DNA from: an uncultured Enterobacteriaceae bacterium
Lineage (GTDB): Bacteria > Pseudomonadota > Gammaproteobacteria > Enterobacterales > Enterobacteriaceae
DNA: 23,247 nt
Direction: 5' to 3'
NCBI GenBank assembly: GCA_936920625.1
Contig: CAKZHC010000028.1
Coordinates: 1 to 23,247 of the forward strand
Each line of letters begins with the position of its first letter. Within the stretch, counting starts at the first letter, position 1. Both the position numbers and the translations under genes were made by a program. Of this stretch, positions 15,923-23,247 are shown piece by piece. The notes below the pieces were generated by a model. It saw only the letters and a program-made list of their open reading frames with translations. It did no database searches and was not told the DNA's origin.

Positions 15923-16336
15923 CTGTCAGGCTACGGCCTCATCATTTTAACCTATGTGGGGAAGGGCTATAACGACGCATTCATTGCTAATTTAAGCGCA
16001 ATTGTGCGCCGGCTCCGGGCAGGTGAAGATATTGAAATTGTTTCCGGCCCGGACGATATCTGTGCGCCGCTGGTTAATTCCGGCACATCAGAACAGCCAC
16101 ACTGCCTTAATAAAAGTGTCAGTGAACGCGACGATCTTGCTGCCAGTAAGGTGTCTGAATTACTCTCTTACCAGATTTCACGGGGCCGCAGAATTAGCTG
16201 TAATTCTCAGTTTTTACAGCAAATGCACCATGCGTTTGTTAGTGGCACAATTCGTCAGGCCTGTTTTGGATGTCAATGGAATGAGCTTTGCAGTTCGGTG
16301 GCGTTAAATCGCGAAGGGAAAATACATAGCCGATAA
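15919..16336 (+). pseudogene. DUF1284-family protein, frameshifted near the N terminus
   Basis: DUF1284 proteins are small, cysteine-containing proteins of unknown function. Starting at the ATG that overlaps the bioY stop, the frame reads MTVRLRPHHF, the family start, but then hits a TAA after 17 codons. The expected continuation TYVGKGY lies in another frame. Comparison with the family pattern RLRPHHLLCMLTYVGKGY implies a deletion of about 11 bp near 15944-15951, removing the conserved Cys and shifting frame. Downstream the second frame is intact to the natural end, with AGEDIEIVSGPDDICAPL and the C-terminal CFGCQWNELCS cysteine motif. A GTG at 15956 could in principle start a shorter 126-residue product lacking the N-terminal motif. 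Good preservation of the remainder suggests a recent lesion or a sequencing error. Confidence 0.8.
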
Positions 16337-16391
16337 TAAGACAGTTTACTCACTGGTGTCTGTTTGCTTTTCATACAGAGTGCTTTTGTCA

Positions 16392-16423
16392 CACGGCTGA
16401 TTAAATCAGCCGTGCTGTTTTTA
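16392..16423 (+). terminator. Rho-independent terminator of the bioY-DUF1284 unit
   Basis: CACGGCTGATT (16392-16402) and AATCAGCCGTG (16404-16414) are perfect complements around one central base, so the working loop is a few bases, followed by CTGTTTTTA. It lies 55 bp after the DUF1284 stop codon. Confidence 0.85.
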
Positions 16424-16626
16424 TCTTTCAGGGTCCATTCGTCATCGGCAGGAATTTTAATGTTGAGGATGGCCGGCATACAATCGAAATGAGACCAATT
16501 ATAGTGAGAGCCTAGCTCATTAGCCGATAATACAGACGTTTATTAGCTAATCATTGTGACCCCCAAAATCTGGTTCTCACACATCTGCTACAATACAAAA
16601 CTAGTTAGTAAAAACAGAATATTATT

Positions 16627-17436
16627 TTAACTGTTTTTGATAGAGAAAATGTTCTCATTGCGGTAAATGAAATCACGGTCCAACTGAGAGACCATTTTTA
16701 AAAAAGGCAGAGACGTTTTTGCTTTTGGCAATAGCCAGTCATGGAGTTCAATAATTCCAACATAAAATTCATTAAACCAGTGATAATTTTTTGAAAACAG
16801 ATCTCCTTCACCACCTTCAATATCAATCTTTATAATAAAAGGTTCAAAACTAAAATCAATTGTTGACAGAATATCATTAATAGAATGGGTGGTGACTTCT
16901 GCCCCTTTCTCCTCTTTTGCTACACGGTATCCCCACTCTCCTGCGCCGGGATCAAACAGATAAGACACACCAGAGCTTGATGCCACGGCACTTTCCAGCA
17001 CAATAACATCAAAGTTTTTAGTATTTTGTTTAAGAATCTCTATATTTTCACGTTCAGGCTCAATAGCTATGACTGCTGCCTGGCTGAACATCAGCTTCCA
17101 GTATATGACTGATACACCAATATTTGCCCCACAATCTATGATAAGTGGTTTTTTCCCTGAGTTAATAATCAAATGATATTTTTCCATAATATCGCTATAG
17201 CGCTTAAATTCTCTCATATTGTAATCCTTTAATTTGAATATCTGCTCAATAACACCTCTGTCTGCTTTACTATTGCGATGCCAAATATAATGTTTTTTCT
17301 TTGTTAAATACTTAATTTTATTTAAAAGTGAATCAGTAGTATCATATTTGTCTCTTTTAGAATTATAGACATAACTGGTTGTTACGGCCTTTTTACCAGA
17401 AAAGCTTATAAATTTAGGTTTGCAGAAAGGTAACAT
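16627..17436 (-). CDS. FkbM-family SAM-dependent methyltransferase
   Basis: FkbM-family enzymes methylate hydroxyl groups, often on surface polysaccharide or lipopolysaccharide sugars and on polyketides; the substrate here is unknown. The 269 residues show SAM motif I IIDCGANIGVS (99-109), an acidic ribose-binding residue in AIEPERENI (Glu126), and the FkbM signature IIKIDIEGGEGDLF (201-214). The first 60 residues are Lys-rich. An upstream GGAGG, 11 bases from the ATG, supports the start. Base composition is much more AT-rich than in the neighbours, especially in the 5' half (only 11 G or C in 16 x 60-type blocks such as 17281-17340), suggesting transfer. It stands alone between noncoding stretches of about 290 and 720 bp, with no glycosyltransferase beside it. 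The frame is intact. Confidence 0.88.
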   Translation of the reverse strand: MLPFCKPKFISFSGKKAVTTSYVYNSKRDKYDTTDSLLNKIKYLTKKKHYIWHRNSKADRGVIEQIFKLKDYNMREFKRYSDIMEKYHLIINSGKKPLIIDCGANIGVSVIYWKLMFSQAAVIAIEPERENIEILKQNTKNFDVIVLESAVASSSGVSYLFDPGAGEWGYRVAKEEKGAEVTTHSINDILSTIDFSFEPFIIKIDIEGGEGDLFSKNYHWFNEFYVGIIELHDWLLPKAKTSLPFLKMVSQLDRDFIYRNENIFSIKNS

Positions 17437-18159
17437 TTAAGATGATGCCTCCGGTTCGCAGACATAATTATCATGGTTAAATGCTGATTATTTTTGATGA
17501 TCACGGGCCTGCTATCCGGAATTTGTGAGGTTTTGATAGCAGTAGTCTATAAAGCCATCTGAGATTTTGTGATTATTACGCTGTTATATGTTTCTTTCTG
17601 CCTGAGCGAACAGTCCGTAATACAGAGGTCAGGAGTACAAGGCACTTAGGAAGGCTACCAATGACGCCACATTTTTGATATAGCCAAAATGCTGAAAATT
17701 ATCGTCCGCCGCGTTACAGATCGAGTTGCGTTTTTAATGTTTCTGACTGAAGAATGTGTTTTAAATATTGCTGACGGTTAATTAACCAGGTCGTTTTTTA
17801 TGAGGTAATGAAACTGCATAACAAAACATTGCAGGAAGGCAGGTGATGACAGAGCATGCGTCTGATGAAATTCCTGCTGCGGAACATAAAAAATAGTGGT
17901 TATCTGATTAATGGCAATATTTCGCAGCTCCGCAATCGCAGAGGACAGGCGCATGCTATAGCCCACCTAACTTGCCTGCCTGAGGTGGTAGCGTGTGATC
18001 TCTGATGAAGGGATAATGGAGTGTTAATGCTATGAGCTCATCGGGCAGTGCAAAAACGCTAACTGCAAGCCCGATGTAATCTCTTCAGGTCAATTACAGA
18101 CCCGGTAAAAATAAATAGTAAAAACGGGTATGAATCTATGTATTGATGCCACTCTGGCT
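17437..18159. other. Gene-poor stretch between the FkbM gene and bamD
   Basis: About 720 bp with no supported gene. In E. coli the side of bamD away from rluD carries raiA and pheA; I found no trace of them. A 62-codon minus-strand open frame at 17778-17966 matches nothing I know. A 7-bp inverted repeat TGCTATC/GATAGCA spans 17510-17541 in the presumed leader of the FkbM gene, and a longer hairpin lies at 18039-18076. Confidence 0.6.
18039..18076. other. Long hairpin downstream of bamD
   Basis: CATCGGGC (18039-18046) is a perfect complement of GCCCGATG (18069-18076), with an inner TGCA/TGCA pairing (18049-18052 with 18063-18066) extending the stem. Neither strand has a T tract, so a rho-independent terminator is not well supported. 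It may stabilise the 3' end of the bamD transcript or be a relic. Confidence 0.4.
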
Positions 18160-18897
18160 TCAAGCCTGCCTCTGATTGGCGGCAATAATCTTAGCAACTT
18201 TTTCTGCCTGTATGTTGAGATCTATCTTGCGGTAAGCGTTTTCCATCAGCGATAACGCTTCATAGGTTGCCTGAGTGTCAGGATAGTCGCGCAACATCTG
18301 CTCAACGCGGTTTATCACAGCGACCCACGCTTTGCGTTGGGAGTAAAACCGGGCTACCGATAATTCATATTTCGCCAGACGATCCTGCAGAGCGACTAAA
18401 CGCATTCTTGCATCATTCGCATACTGACTGTTCGGATAGTTTCGCAGCAGTTGTGAAAAATCATGCCGGGCAGCCTTTGCATATTCTGGGTCCCGGTCAG
18501 AGCGATCAATATCGAAAAAATTCTGAAGCGTGTTATTATCTTGGGCCATATCGGACAAACCCCGCATATAGATCACATAATCGATATTCGGATGAACTGG
18601 ATTAAGACGTATAAAACGATCAATGGCTGCCTGAGCGAGGGATAAGTCATCGTTTTTATAGTAAGCGTAAATAAGATCTAACTGAACCTGTTGTGAGTAA
18701 GGGCCGAATGGATAGCGATTGTCGAGTGCTTCCAGCTGTTTAATCGCACTCCTAAAATCTCCAGCCTGTAGTCTCTGCTCTGCCGAAGAAAAGAGATCTG
18801 AAGGCGGGCTATCCGGCACGTTATTTTTTCGTGTGGAACAACTGGCAAGTAGAAAACACAATGTGGCTCCAGCCACCAGATATTTGATACGCATCAT
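18160..18897 (-). CDS. bamD: Outer membrane assembly lipoprotein BamD
   Basis: BamD is the essential lipoprotein partner of BamA in the machine that inserts beta-barrel proteins, such as the porin in this window, into the outer membrane. The 245 residues equal the E. coli length. A signal peptide ends with lipobox LASC (Cys20). Five tetratricopeptide-like repeats follow, with well conserved QLEALDNRYPFGPYSQQVQL, AIDRFIRLNP, FFDIDRSDRDPEYA and MLRDYPDTQATYEAL. The gene is divergent from rluD, as in E. coli. The centre is highly conserved; differences lie in the N-terminal linker and the fourth repeat. No defect is seen. Confidence 0.98.
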   Translation of the reverse strand: MMRIKYLVAGATLCFLLASCSTRKNNVPDSPPSDLFSSAEQRLQAGDFRSAIKQLEALDNRYPFGPYSQQVQLDLIYAYYKNDDLSLAQAAIDRFIRLNPVHPNIDYVIYMRGLSDMAQDNNTLQNFFDIDRSDRDPEYAKAARHDFSQLLRNYPNSQYANDARMRLVALQDRLAKYELSVARFYSQRKAWVAVINRVEQMLRDYPDTQATYEALSLMENAYRKIDLNIQAEKVAKIIAANQRQA

Positions 18898-19028
18898 TAC
18901 GATCTGTCTATCCTCAGAATGTTGTTAACGGGAGCTGTCCGTTGAGCTACCGATTTAGTTATCAGGTACGATAGCACACTATAGTAAAGGCATCGCTGTA
19001 AAAACCCAATTTAAAGAAGAAGCAGTTT

Positions 19029-20006
19029 ATGGCTCACGACTTACAACTCACCGCGACGGTGTCTGAATCACAAATGGGCCTGCGCTTAGATCAGGCGCTG
19101 GCACAATTGTTCCCAGATTATTCACGGACACTAATAAAATCATGGATAGTGGCTAAACAGGTGAGCATAAATGGCATTCTGACAGACACACCCAGATCAA
19201 AAGTGCTTGGCGGTGAAAAGGTTGAAATTTGTACTTCAATAGAAGAAGACCAGCGTTTCGAACCTCAGAATATCGCTCTGCATGTTGTTTATGAAGATGA
19301 AGATATCCTTGTTATCGACAAGCCCTGCGATCTGGTCGTTCATCCTGGCGCTGGCAACCCCGATGGCACGGTGTTAAATGCATTGTTGCATCACTATCCT
19401 GACGTCGCGAATGTTCCTCGTGCTGGTATTGTTCACCGGCTGGATAAAGAGACCACAGGATTGATGGTCATTGCTAAAACGCTTCCCGCTCATAGACATT
19501 TGGTCAAATCGCTCCAGGCACGCAGGATTATCCGCGAATACGAAGCAGTTGCTACTGGTACAATGACGGCAGGCGGAATGATCGACCAGCCCATTAGCCG
19601 GCACGCTACCAGACGCACGCATATGGCGGTGCACCCTCTGGGTAAACCTGCTGTCACCCATTACCGCATCAAAGCGCATTTTCGGGCACATACCCATTTG
19701 CGCCTCAGGCTGGAAACAGGCCGTACTCATCAGATTCGTGTTCACATGGCGTATATTAACCATCCTCTGGTGGGTGATCCACTCTATGGTGGCCGTGCTC
19801 GTTTACCTAAAGGAGCATCTGACCACCTCACCACAACGCTGCGACAGTTTCGCCGTCAGGCCCTGCATGCAGCCATGCTGCGTCTTTACCATCCGGTCAG
19901 TAATATTGAGATGGAATGGCATGCACCACTACCGCAGGACATGGTTGATTTGATTGAGGCGCTAAAAACAGATAGTGAACTGTTTAACAGTCGGTTTGAT
20001 GAGTAA
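19029..20006 (+). CDS. rluD: 23S rRNA pseudouridine synthase RluD
   Basis: RluD converts uridines 1911, 1915 and 1917 (E. coli numbering) in helix 69 of 23S rRNA to pseudouridine, aiding ribosome assembly. The 325 residues (326 in E. coli) have an N-terminal S4 RNA-binding domain (LRLDQALAQLFPDYSRTLIKSWI, roughly residues 18-40) and the RluA-type catalytic domain with Asp139 in GIVHRLDKETTGLMV, plus RLETGRTHQIRVHMAYI and HPLVGDPLYGG. The stop codon overlaps the start of the pgeF remnant in the same way the intact pair is joined in E. coli. AAAGAAGAAG precedes the ATG. It is intact. Confidence 0.98.
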   Translation: MAHDLQLTATVSESQMGLRLDQALAQLFPDYSRTLIKSWIVAKQVSINGILTDTPRSKVLGGEKVEICTSIEEDQRFEPQNIALHVVYEDEDILVIDKPCDLVVHPGAGNPDGTVLNALLHHYPDVANVPRAGIVHRLDKETTGLMVIAKTLPAHRHLVKSLQARRIIREYEAVATGTMTAGGMIDQPISRHATRRTHMAVHPLGKPAVTHYRIKAHFRAHTHLRLRLETGRTHQIRVHMAYINHPLVGDPLYGGRARLPKGASDHLTTTLRQFRRQALHAAMLRLYHPVSNIEMEWHAPLPQDMVDLIEALKTDSELFNSRFDE

Positions 20007-20370
20007 TACATCCATAAGTTGCCAGATTAGCCAAAACCTGCCACGCTCAATATAACCAGTGCCTTTCCATGAGACATGAACTACCGCGTTGTGCATTGTG
20101 TCAGTGGGTGCCACGATCAAAGCACAGAGCCGCATTACGTCGGGCCCAATAAGAATGACCGCATGTGCTGTTGATGATGCCCGCGCGCTATTCTGTGGTC
20201 ATATGACGGTTTTTGCGCGGTGGTACAGGCTATTTTAGGCAGAGATATCCGATTTCCCCACCAGTCATAAGCCACCCTGCTTCTGGTGACACGTATTGTC
20301 TGAGCTGATATAAATTCGCGTGCTAAGGCGTTTCCAGGCAGTGTATCGTTGTACAAATTTAGTGGTCAAT
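19999..20370 (+). pseudogene. pgeF: Degraded remnant of pgeF (yfiH)
   Basis: PgeF is a purine nucleoside-type hydrolase/oxidase that corrects peptidoglycan precursor errors and normally lies between rluD and clpB. The interval starts with ATGAGTAA overlapping the rluD stop, as in E. coli, but stops after 18 codons. Scattered pieces in all three frames still match the family in order: a CAG-GTG-GGTGCCACG segment near 20100 (EQVHGA), GCATTACGTCGGGCCCA near 20134 followed by TGTGCTGTT (the ADA-TRAP-CAVM region), CTATTCTGT (LFC), GCTGATATAAATTCGCGTGC near 20302 (ADIY-LAR), and GGCGTTTCCAGG then CGTTGTACA near 20327-20354 (GVS-RCT). The interval is only about half the normal gene length, so large deletions have occurred. 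No function is possible. Confidence 0.8.
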
Positions 20371-20373
20371 CAT

Positions 20374-20402
20374 CTTGAAAATGTGAGGGCTGACCTCATC
20401 TA
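20374..20402 (+). promoter_or_regulatory. Sigma-32 (heat-shock) promoter of clpB
   Basis: CTTGAAA (20374-20380) matches the sigma-32 -35 element, and CCTCATCTA (20394-20402) matches its CCCATNT-type -10 element after a 13-bp spacer. The arrangement and the spacer motif TGAGGGNTGACCTCA closely resemble the E. coli clpB promoter as I recall it. Transcription should start near 20409, about 30 bases before the ATG. Confidence 0.9.
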
Positions 20403-20438
20403 AACTTTAGTAGTAATTTGACCACCAAGGGGGGGAAT

Positions 20439-23012
20439 ATGCGCCTGGATCGCTTTACTAACAAATTCCAGTTAGCGCTTGCCGATGCGCAGTCTATGGC
20501 GCTCGGACGAGACCATCAGTTTATTGAACCGCTACATCTTATGAGCGCACTGCTTAATCAGGAAGGAGGTTCTGTTCGACCTTTATTAACTACTGCTGGT
20601 GCTAATGTAGCCATGTTGCACACTGGTATTGAACAGGCCCTCAGTCGTCTGCCTCAGGTAGAAGGGAGTCAGGTTGACGTCCAGCCCTCCGCAGATCTTG
20701 TTCGCATTTTGAATCTTTGCGACAAGCTGGCGCAAAAACGCGGTGATAACTTCATCTCGTCCGAATTGTTTGCTCTGGCAGCGCTTGATTCATCTGGTTC
20801 GCTGGCAGATCTTCTGAAATCAGCCGGGGTCACCGGGGAAAAGCTAACGAAAGCTATTACTCAGTTGCGGGGAGGAGAAAAGGTAAATGACAGGGGAGCT
20901 GAAGACCAGCGTCAGGCGCTGAAAAAATACACTATTGATCTCACTGAACGGGCAGAACAGGGCAAGCTTGACCCTGTCATTGGCCGGGATGAAGAGATTC
21001 GTCGCACCATCCAGGTTTTGCAGCGCCGTACAAAAAACAACCCGGTACTTATTGGTGAACCTGGAGTGGGTAAAACAGCTATCGTTGAAGGACTGGCTCA
21101 GCGCATTATCAATGGTGAAGTACCAGAAGGGCTCAAGGGCCGTCGGGTACTGGCATTAGATATGGGTTCTCTGGTTGCAGGTGCGAAGTATCGAGGTGAA
21201 TTTGAAGAACGCCTGAAAGGCGTTTTAAACGATCTCGCTAAGCAGGAAGGAAATGTCATTCTGTTCATTGATGAATTGCATACAATGGTCGGTGCCGGAA
21301 AAGCTGACGGGGCCATGGATGCTGGTAACATGCTCAAACCAGCGCTTGCTCGCGGTGAATTACATTGTGTCGGGGCGACTACATTAGATGAGTATCGCCA
21401 GTACATCGAAAAAGATGCTGCACTAGAGCGTCGATTTCAGAAAGTGTTTGTTGCCGAGCCCAGCGTCGAGGATACCATTGCAATTCTGCGCGGATTAAAA
21501 GAGCGTTATGAACTTCACCATCATGTACAAATTACTGACCCGGCAATTGTAGCAGCAGCAACGCTATCGCATCGCTATATCTCTGACCGTCAGCTGCCTG
21601 ACAAAGCCATAGATCTCATCGACGAAGCTGCATCAAGCATTCGTTTGCAGATTGATTCCAAACCAGAGTCACTGGATCGTCTTGAGCGTCGCATTATCCA
21701 GCTGAAGCTGGAACAACAGGCGCTAAAAAAAGAGTCTGACGACGCCAGCATCAAGCGGCTGGAAATGCTGGAAGATGAACTCGGGCATAAAGAGCGTGAT
21801 TACGCTGAACTGGAAGAGGAATGGAATGCTGAAAAAGCCTCACTTCACGGCACTCAGACAATTAAAGCCGAGCTCGAACAGGCACGCATAACGCTTGAAC
21901 AAGCTCGCCGTCTGGGCGACTTAGCGCGAATGTCTGAACTACAATATGGCAGGATCCCTGAGCTGGAAAAACAACTAACAGCGGCCACACACGCTGAAGG
22001 TAAAACAATGAAACTCCTGCGCAATCGGGTAACAGACATTGAGATTGCGGATGTACTGGCCCGCTGGACCGGCATTCCCGTAGCTCGCATGATGGAGGGA
22101 GAGCGGGAAAAACTGTTGCGTATGGAACAGGAACTTCATCGTCGCCTTATAGGGCAGGACGAAGCCGTCAATGCAGTAGCCAATGCTATTCGCCGTAGCC
22201 GGGCAGGACTGTCTGATCCTAACCGGCCTATTGGTTCTTTCTTATTCCTTGGACCAACAGGTGTGGGTAAGACCGAACTTTGCAAGGCACTGGCTAATTT
22301 TATGTTTGATAGCGATGATGCCATGGTGCGAATCGATATGTCAGAGTTCATGGAGAAACATTCGGTATCCCGCCTGGTGGGAGCTCCTCCTGGTTATATA
22401 GGATATGAAGAGGGGGGATATCTTACGGAAGCGGTTCGTCGTCGCCCTTACTCTGTCATCCTTCTGGATGAAGTTGAGAAAGCTCATGCCGATGTATTTA
22501 ATATCTTACTGCAGGTACTGGACGATGGGCGTCTTACCGATGGACAAGGGCGGACAGTGGATTTTCGTAATACGGTAGTCATTATGACCTCAAACCTTGG
22601 TTCCGATCTGATTCAGGAACGTTTTGGTGAGCTAAATTACGGCGAAATGAAAATGCTGGTTATGTCCGCTGTAGGGCACCAGTTCCGTCCGGAATTTATT
22701 AACCGTATTGATGAATTAGTCGTTTTTCACCCTCTCGGCGAACAACATATTGTATCAATTGCAAAAATTCAGCTAAATCATCTCAATCGTCGTATGGAGG
22801 AGAAAGGATACGAGCTCCATATCACCGACGATGCTTTGCAATTGTTGAGCAGGAACGGTTATGACCCGGTGTATGGTGCGCGTCCATTGAAGCGAGCCAT
22901 CCAACAGGAGATCGAAAATCCTCTGGCGCAGAAGATATTATCGGGGGAGTTTGTGCCGGGTAAACCGATTATCATGGATGTACATGAAAATGTAATCACC
23001 GCGTCACAATAG
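20439..23012 (+). CDS. clpB: ATP-dependent chaperone ClpB (Hsp104 family disaggregase)
   Basis: ClpB is a hexameric AAA+ disaggregase that works with DnaK to pull proteins out of aggregates. Starting at the ATG at 20439 gives 857 residues, exactly the E. coli length; an upstream TTG at 20418 is rejected because it precedes the Shine-Dalgarno sequence (AAGGGGGGGAA). Features: N domain 1-145, first ATPase domain with Walker A GEPGVGKT (206-213) and Walker B VILFIDELHT, the coiled-coil M domain (about 410-525), second ATPase domain with Walker A GPTGVGKT near 605 and Walker B VILLDEVEKA, then a C-terminal domain. The lack of a ClpP-binding loop fits ClpB rather than ClpA. Codon 149, the E. coli internal start for the short form, is GTA instead of GTG. 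A seven-G run makes up the ribosome site. Confidence 0.99.
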   Translation: MRLDRFTNKFQLALADAQSMALGRDHQFIEPLHLMSALLNQEGGSVRPLLTTAGANVAMLHTGIEQALSRLPQVEGSQVDVQPSADLVRILNLCDKLAQKRGDNFISSELFALAALDSSGSLADLLKSAGVTGEKLTKAITQLRGGEKVNDRGAEDQRQALKKYTIDLTERAEQGKLDPVIGRDEEIRRTIQVLQRRTKNNPVLIGEPGVGKTAIVEGLAQRIINGEVPEGLKGRRVLALDMGSLVAGAKYRGEFEERLKGVLNDLAKQEGNVILFIDELHTMVGAGKADGAMDAGNMLKPALARGELHCVGATTLDEYRQYIEKDAALERRFQKVFVAEPSVEDTIAILRGLKERYELHHHVQITDPAIVAAATLSHRYISDRQLPDKAIDLIDEAASSIRLQIDSKPESLDRLERRIIQLKLEQQALKKESDDASIKRLEMLEDELGHKERDYAELEEEWNAEKASLHGTQTIKAELEQARITLEQARRLGDLARMSELQYGRIPELEKQLTAATHAEGKTMKLLRNRVTDIEIADVLARWTGIPVARMMEGEREKLLRMEQELHRRLIGQDEAVNAVANAIRRSRAGLSDPNRPIGSFLFLGPTGVGKTELCKALANFMFDSDDAMVRIDMSEFMEKHSVSRLVGAPPGYIGYEEGGYLTEAVRRRPYSVILLDEVEKAHADVFNILLQVLDDGRLTDGQGRTVDFRNTVVIMTSNLGSDLIQERFGELNYGEMKMLVMSAVGHQFRPEFINRIDELVVFHPLGEQHIVSIAKIQLNHLNRRMEEKGYELHITDDALQLLSRNGYDPVYGARPLKRAIQQEIENPLAQKILSGEFVPGKPIIMDVHENVITASQ

Positions 23013-23024
23013 CATCTGACCCTT

Positions 23025-23049
23025 AAATGGCCCTGAAAGGCCATTTTTT
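23025..23049 (+). terminator. clpB terminator
   Basis: AAATGGCC (23025-23032) pairs perfectly with GGCCATTT (23039-23046) around a six-base loop, with the 3' arm running into six T. It lies 12 bp after the clpB stop. Confidence 0.9.
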
Positions 23050-23196
23050 ATAACAGAGATTAGCTGCTGTGCCATTGAGCTGAAGCATAATCATTACTCA
23101 TGTTTTGCCCTAAATTAATCACTAAATCAGTCGTGAACAACTCCTCGCGATGTGCAATGACTATTTATTGCGCGTAATGAAAATGAGTGGCGGGGA

Positions 23197-23247
23197 AAGT
23201 AAAAAAATGGATTGACTGCGCCGGGGGAAAGCGTAATATACGCCCCT
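23197..23247 (+). promoter_or_regulatory. rRNA operon P1-type promoter
   Basis: TTGACT (23212-23217) and TAATAT (23234-23239) are separated by 16 bp, the non-optimal spacing typical of rrn P1 promoters. The spacer end GGGGAAAGCG resembles the E. coli rrnG/rrnD type, an A-rich UP-like tract (AAAGTAAAAAAATGG, 23197-23210) precedes the -35, and a GC-rich discriminator (CGCCCCT) follows the -10, as expected for stringent control. In E. coli clpB is followed by rrnG. Transcription would start at about the last bases of the window, so no rRNA sequence is included. Confidence 0.8.

Noticed and set aside
16273..16479. 68-codon minus-strand frame beginning MPAILNIKIPADDEW with a TATAAT upstream
   Set aside because: No -35 element or Shine-Dalgarno sequence, no recognised family, and the frame runs through the bioY-unit terminator and into the DUF1284 gene. 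The start-like peptide is curious but unsupported.
17778..17966. 62-codon minus-strand frame between the FkbM gene and bamD
   Set aside because: No homology recognised and no ribosome site; could be a relic but cannot be supported.

Overview
This window is a moderate-GC stretch of a bacterium in the order Enterobacterales. The Rcs block (ubiG/gyrA, rcsC, rcsDB, micF, ompC, apbE, alkB) and the bamD/rluD/clpB/rRNA-promoter block keep Escherichia-like gene order and high protein identity, down to the OmpR-controlled micF/ompC pair and a heat-shock promoter before clpB. Long gene-poor gaps, a degraded pgeF remnant, a frameshifted DUF1284 gene, loss of ada, and two ancestral blocks now joined suggest a genome in early to middle reduction, as in host-associated symbionts (Sodalis-, Erwinia- or Serratia symbiotica-like). 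The lineage cannot be fixed from this sequence alone.

Layout. 1-77: a 7-bp tandem repeat ending beside ubiG. 78-806: ubiG (-), divergent from gyrA (988-3624, +). 3817-6693: rcsC (+), convergent with the rcsD-rcsB operon (10085-6773, -). 10086-11239: a gene-poor gap with weak signs of decayed minus-strand coding DNA. 11240-11321: micF (-), divergent from ompC (11651-12760, +). 13157-13188: two tandem palindromes before apbE (13245-14288), followed 22 bp later by alkB (14311-14952). 15341-15922: bioY, overlapping a broken DUF1284 gene (15919-16336). 16627-17436: an AT-rich FkbM-family methyltransferase gene (-), isolated between noncoding stretches. 18160-18897: bamD (-), divergent from rluD (19029-20006). 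19999-20370: pgeF remnant. 20439-23012: clpB, then a terminator and an rrn P1-type promoter whose start site lies at the window edge.

How the genes connect. Envelope biology dominates. RcsC, RcsD and RcsB form the envelope-stress phosphorelay. OmpC is a major porin, MicF is the sRNA that in E. coli silences the other porin (OmpF), BamD belongs to the machine that folds porins into the outer membrane, and the FkbM enzyme may modify a surface glycan. The rest are housekeeping genes (gyrase subunit A, ubiquinone methylation, 23S pseudouridylation, disaggregase) plus a biotin importer. I found no convincing wholly new system. The best leads are the heptamer repeat, the paired apbE palindromes, a switch-like leader before bioY, the orphan FkbM gene, and the lost internal start codon of clpB.
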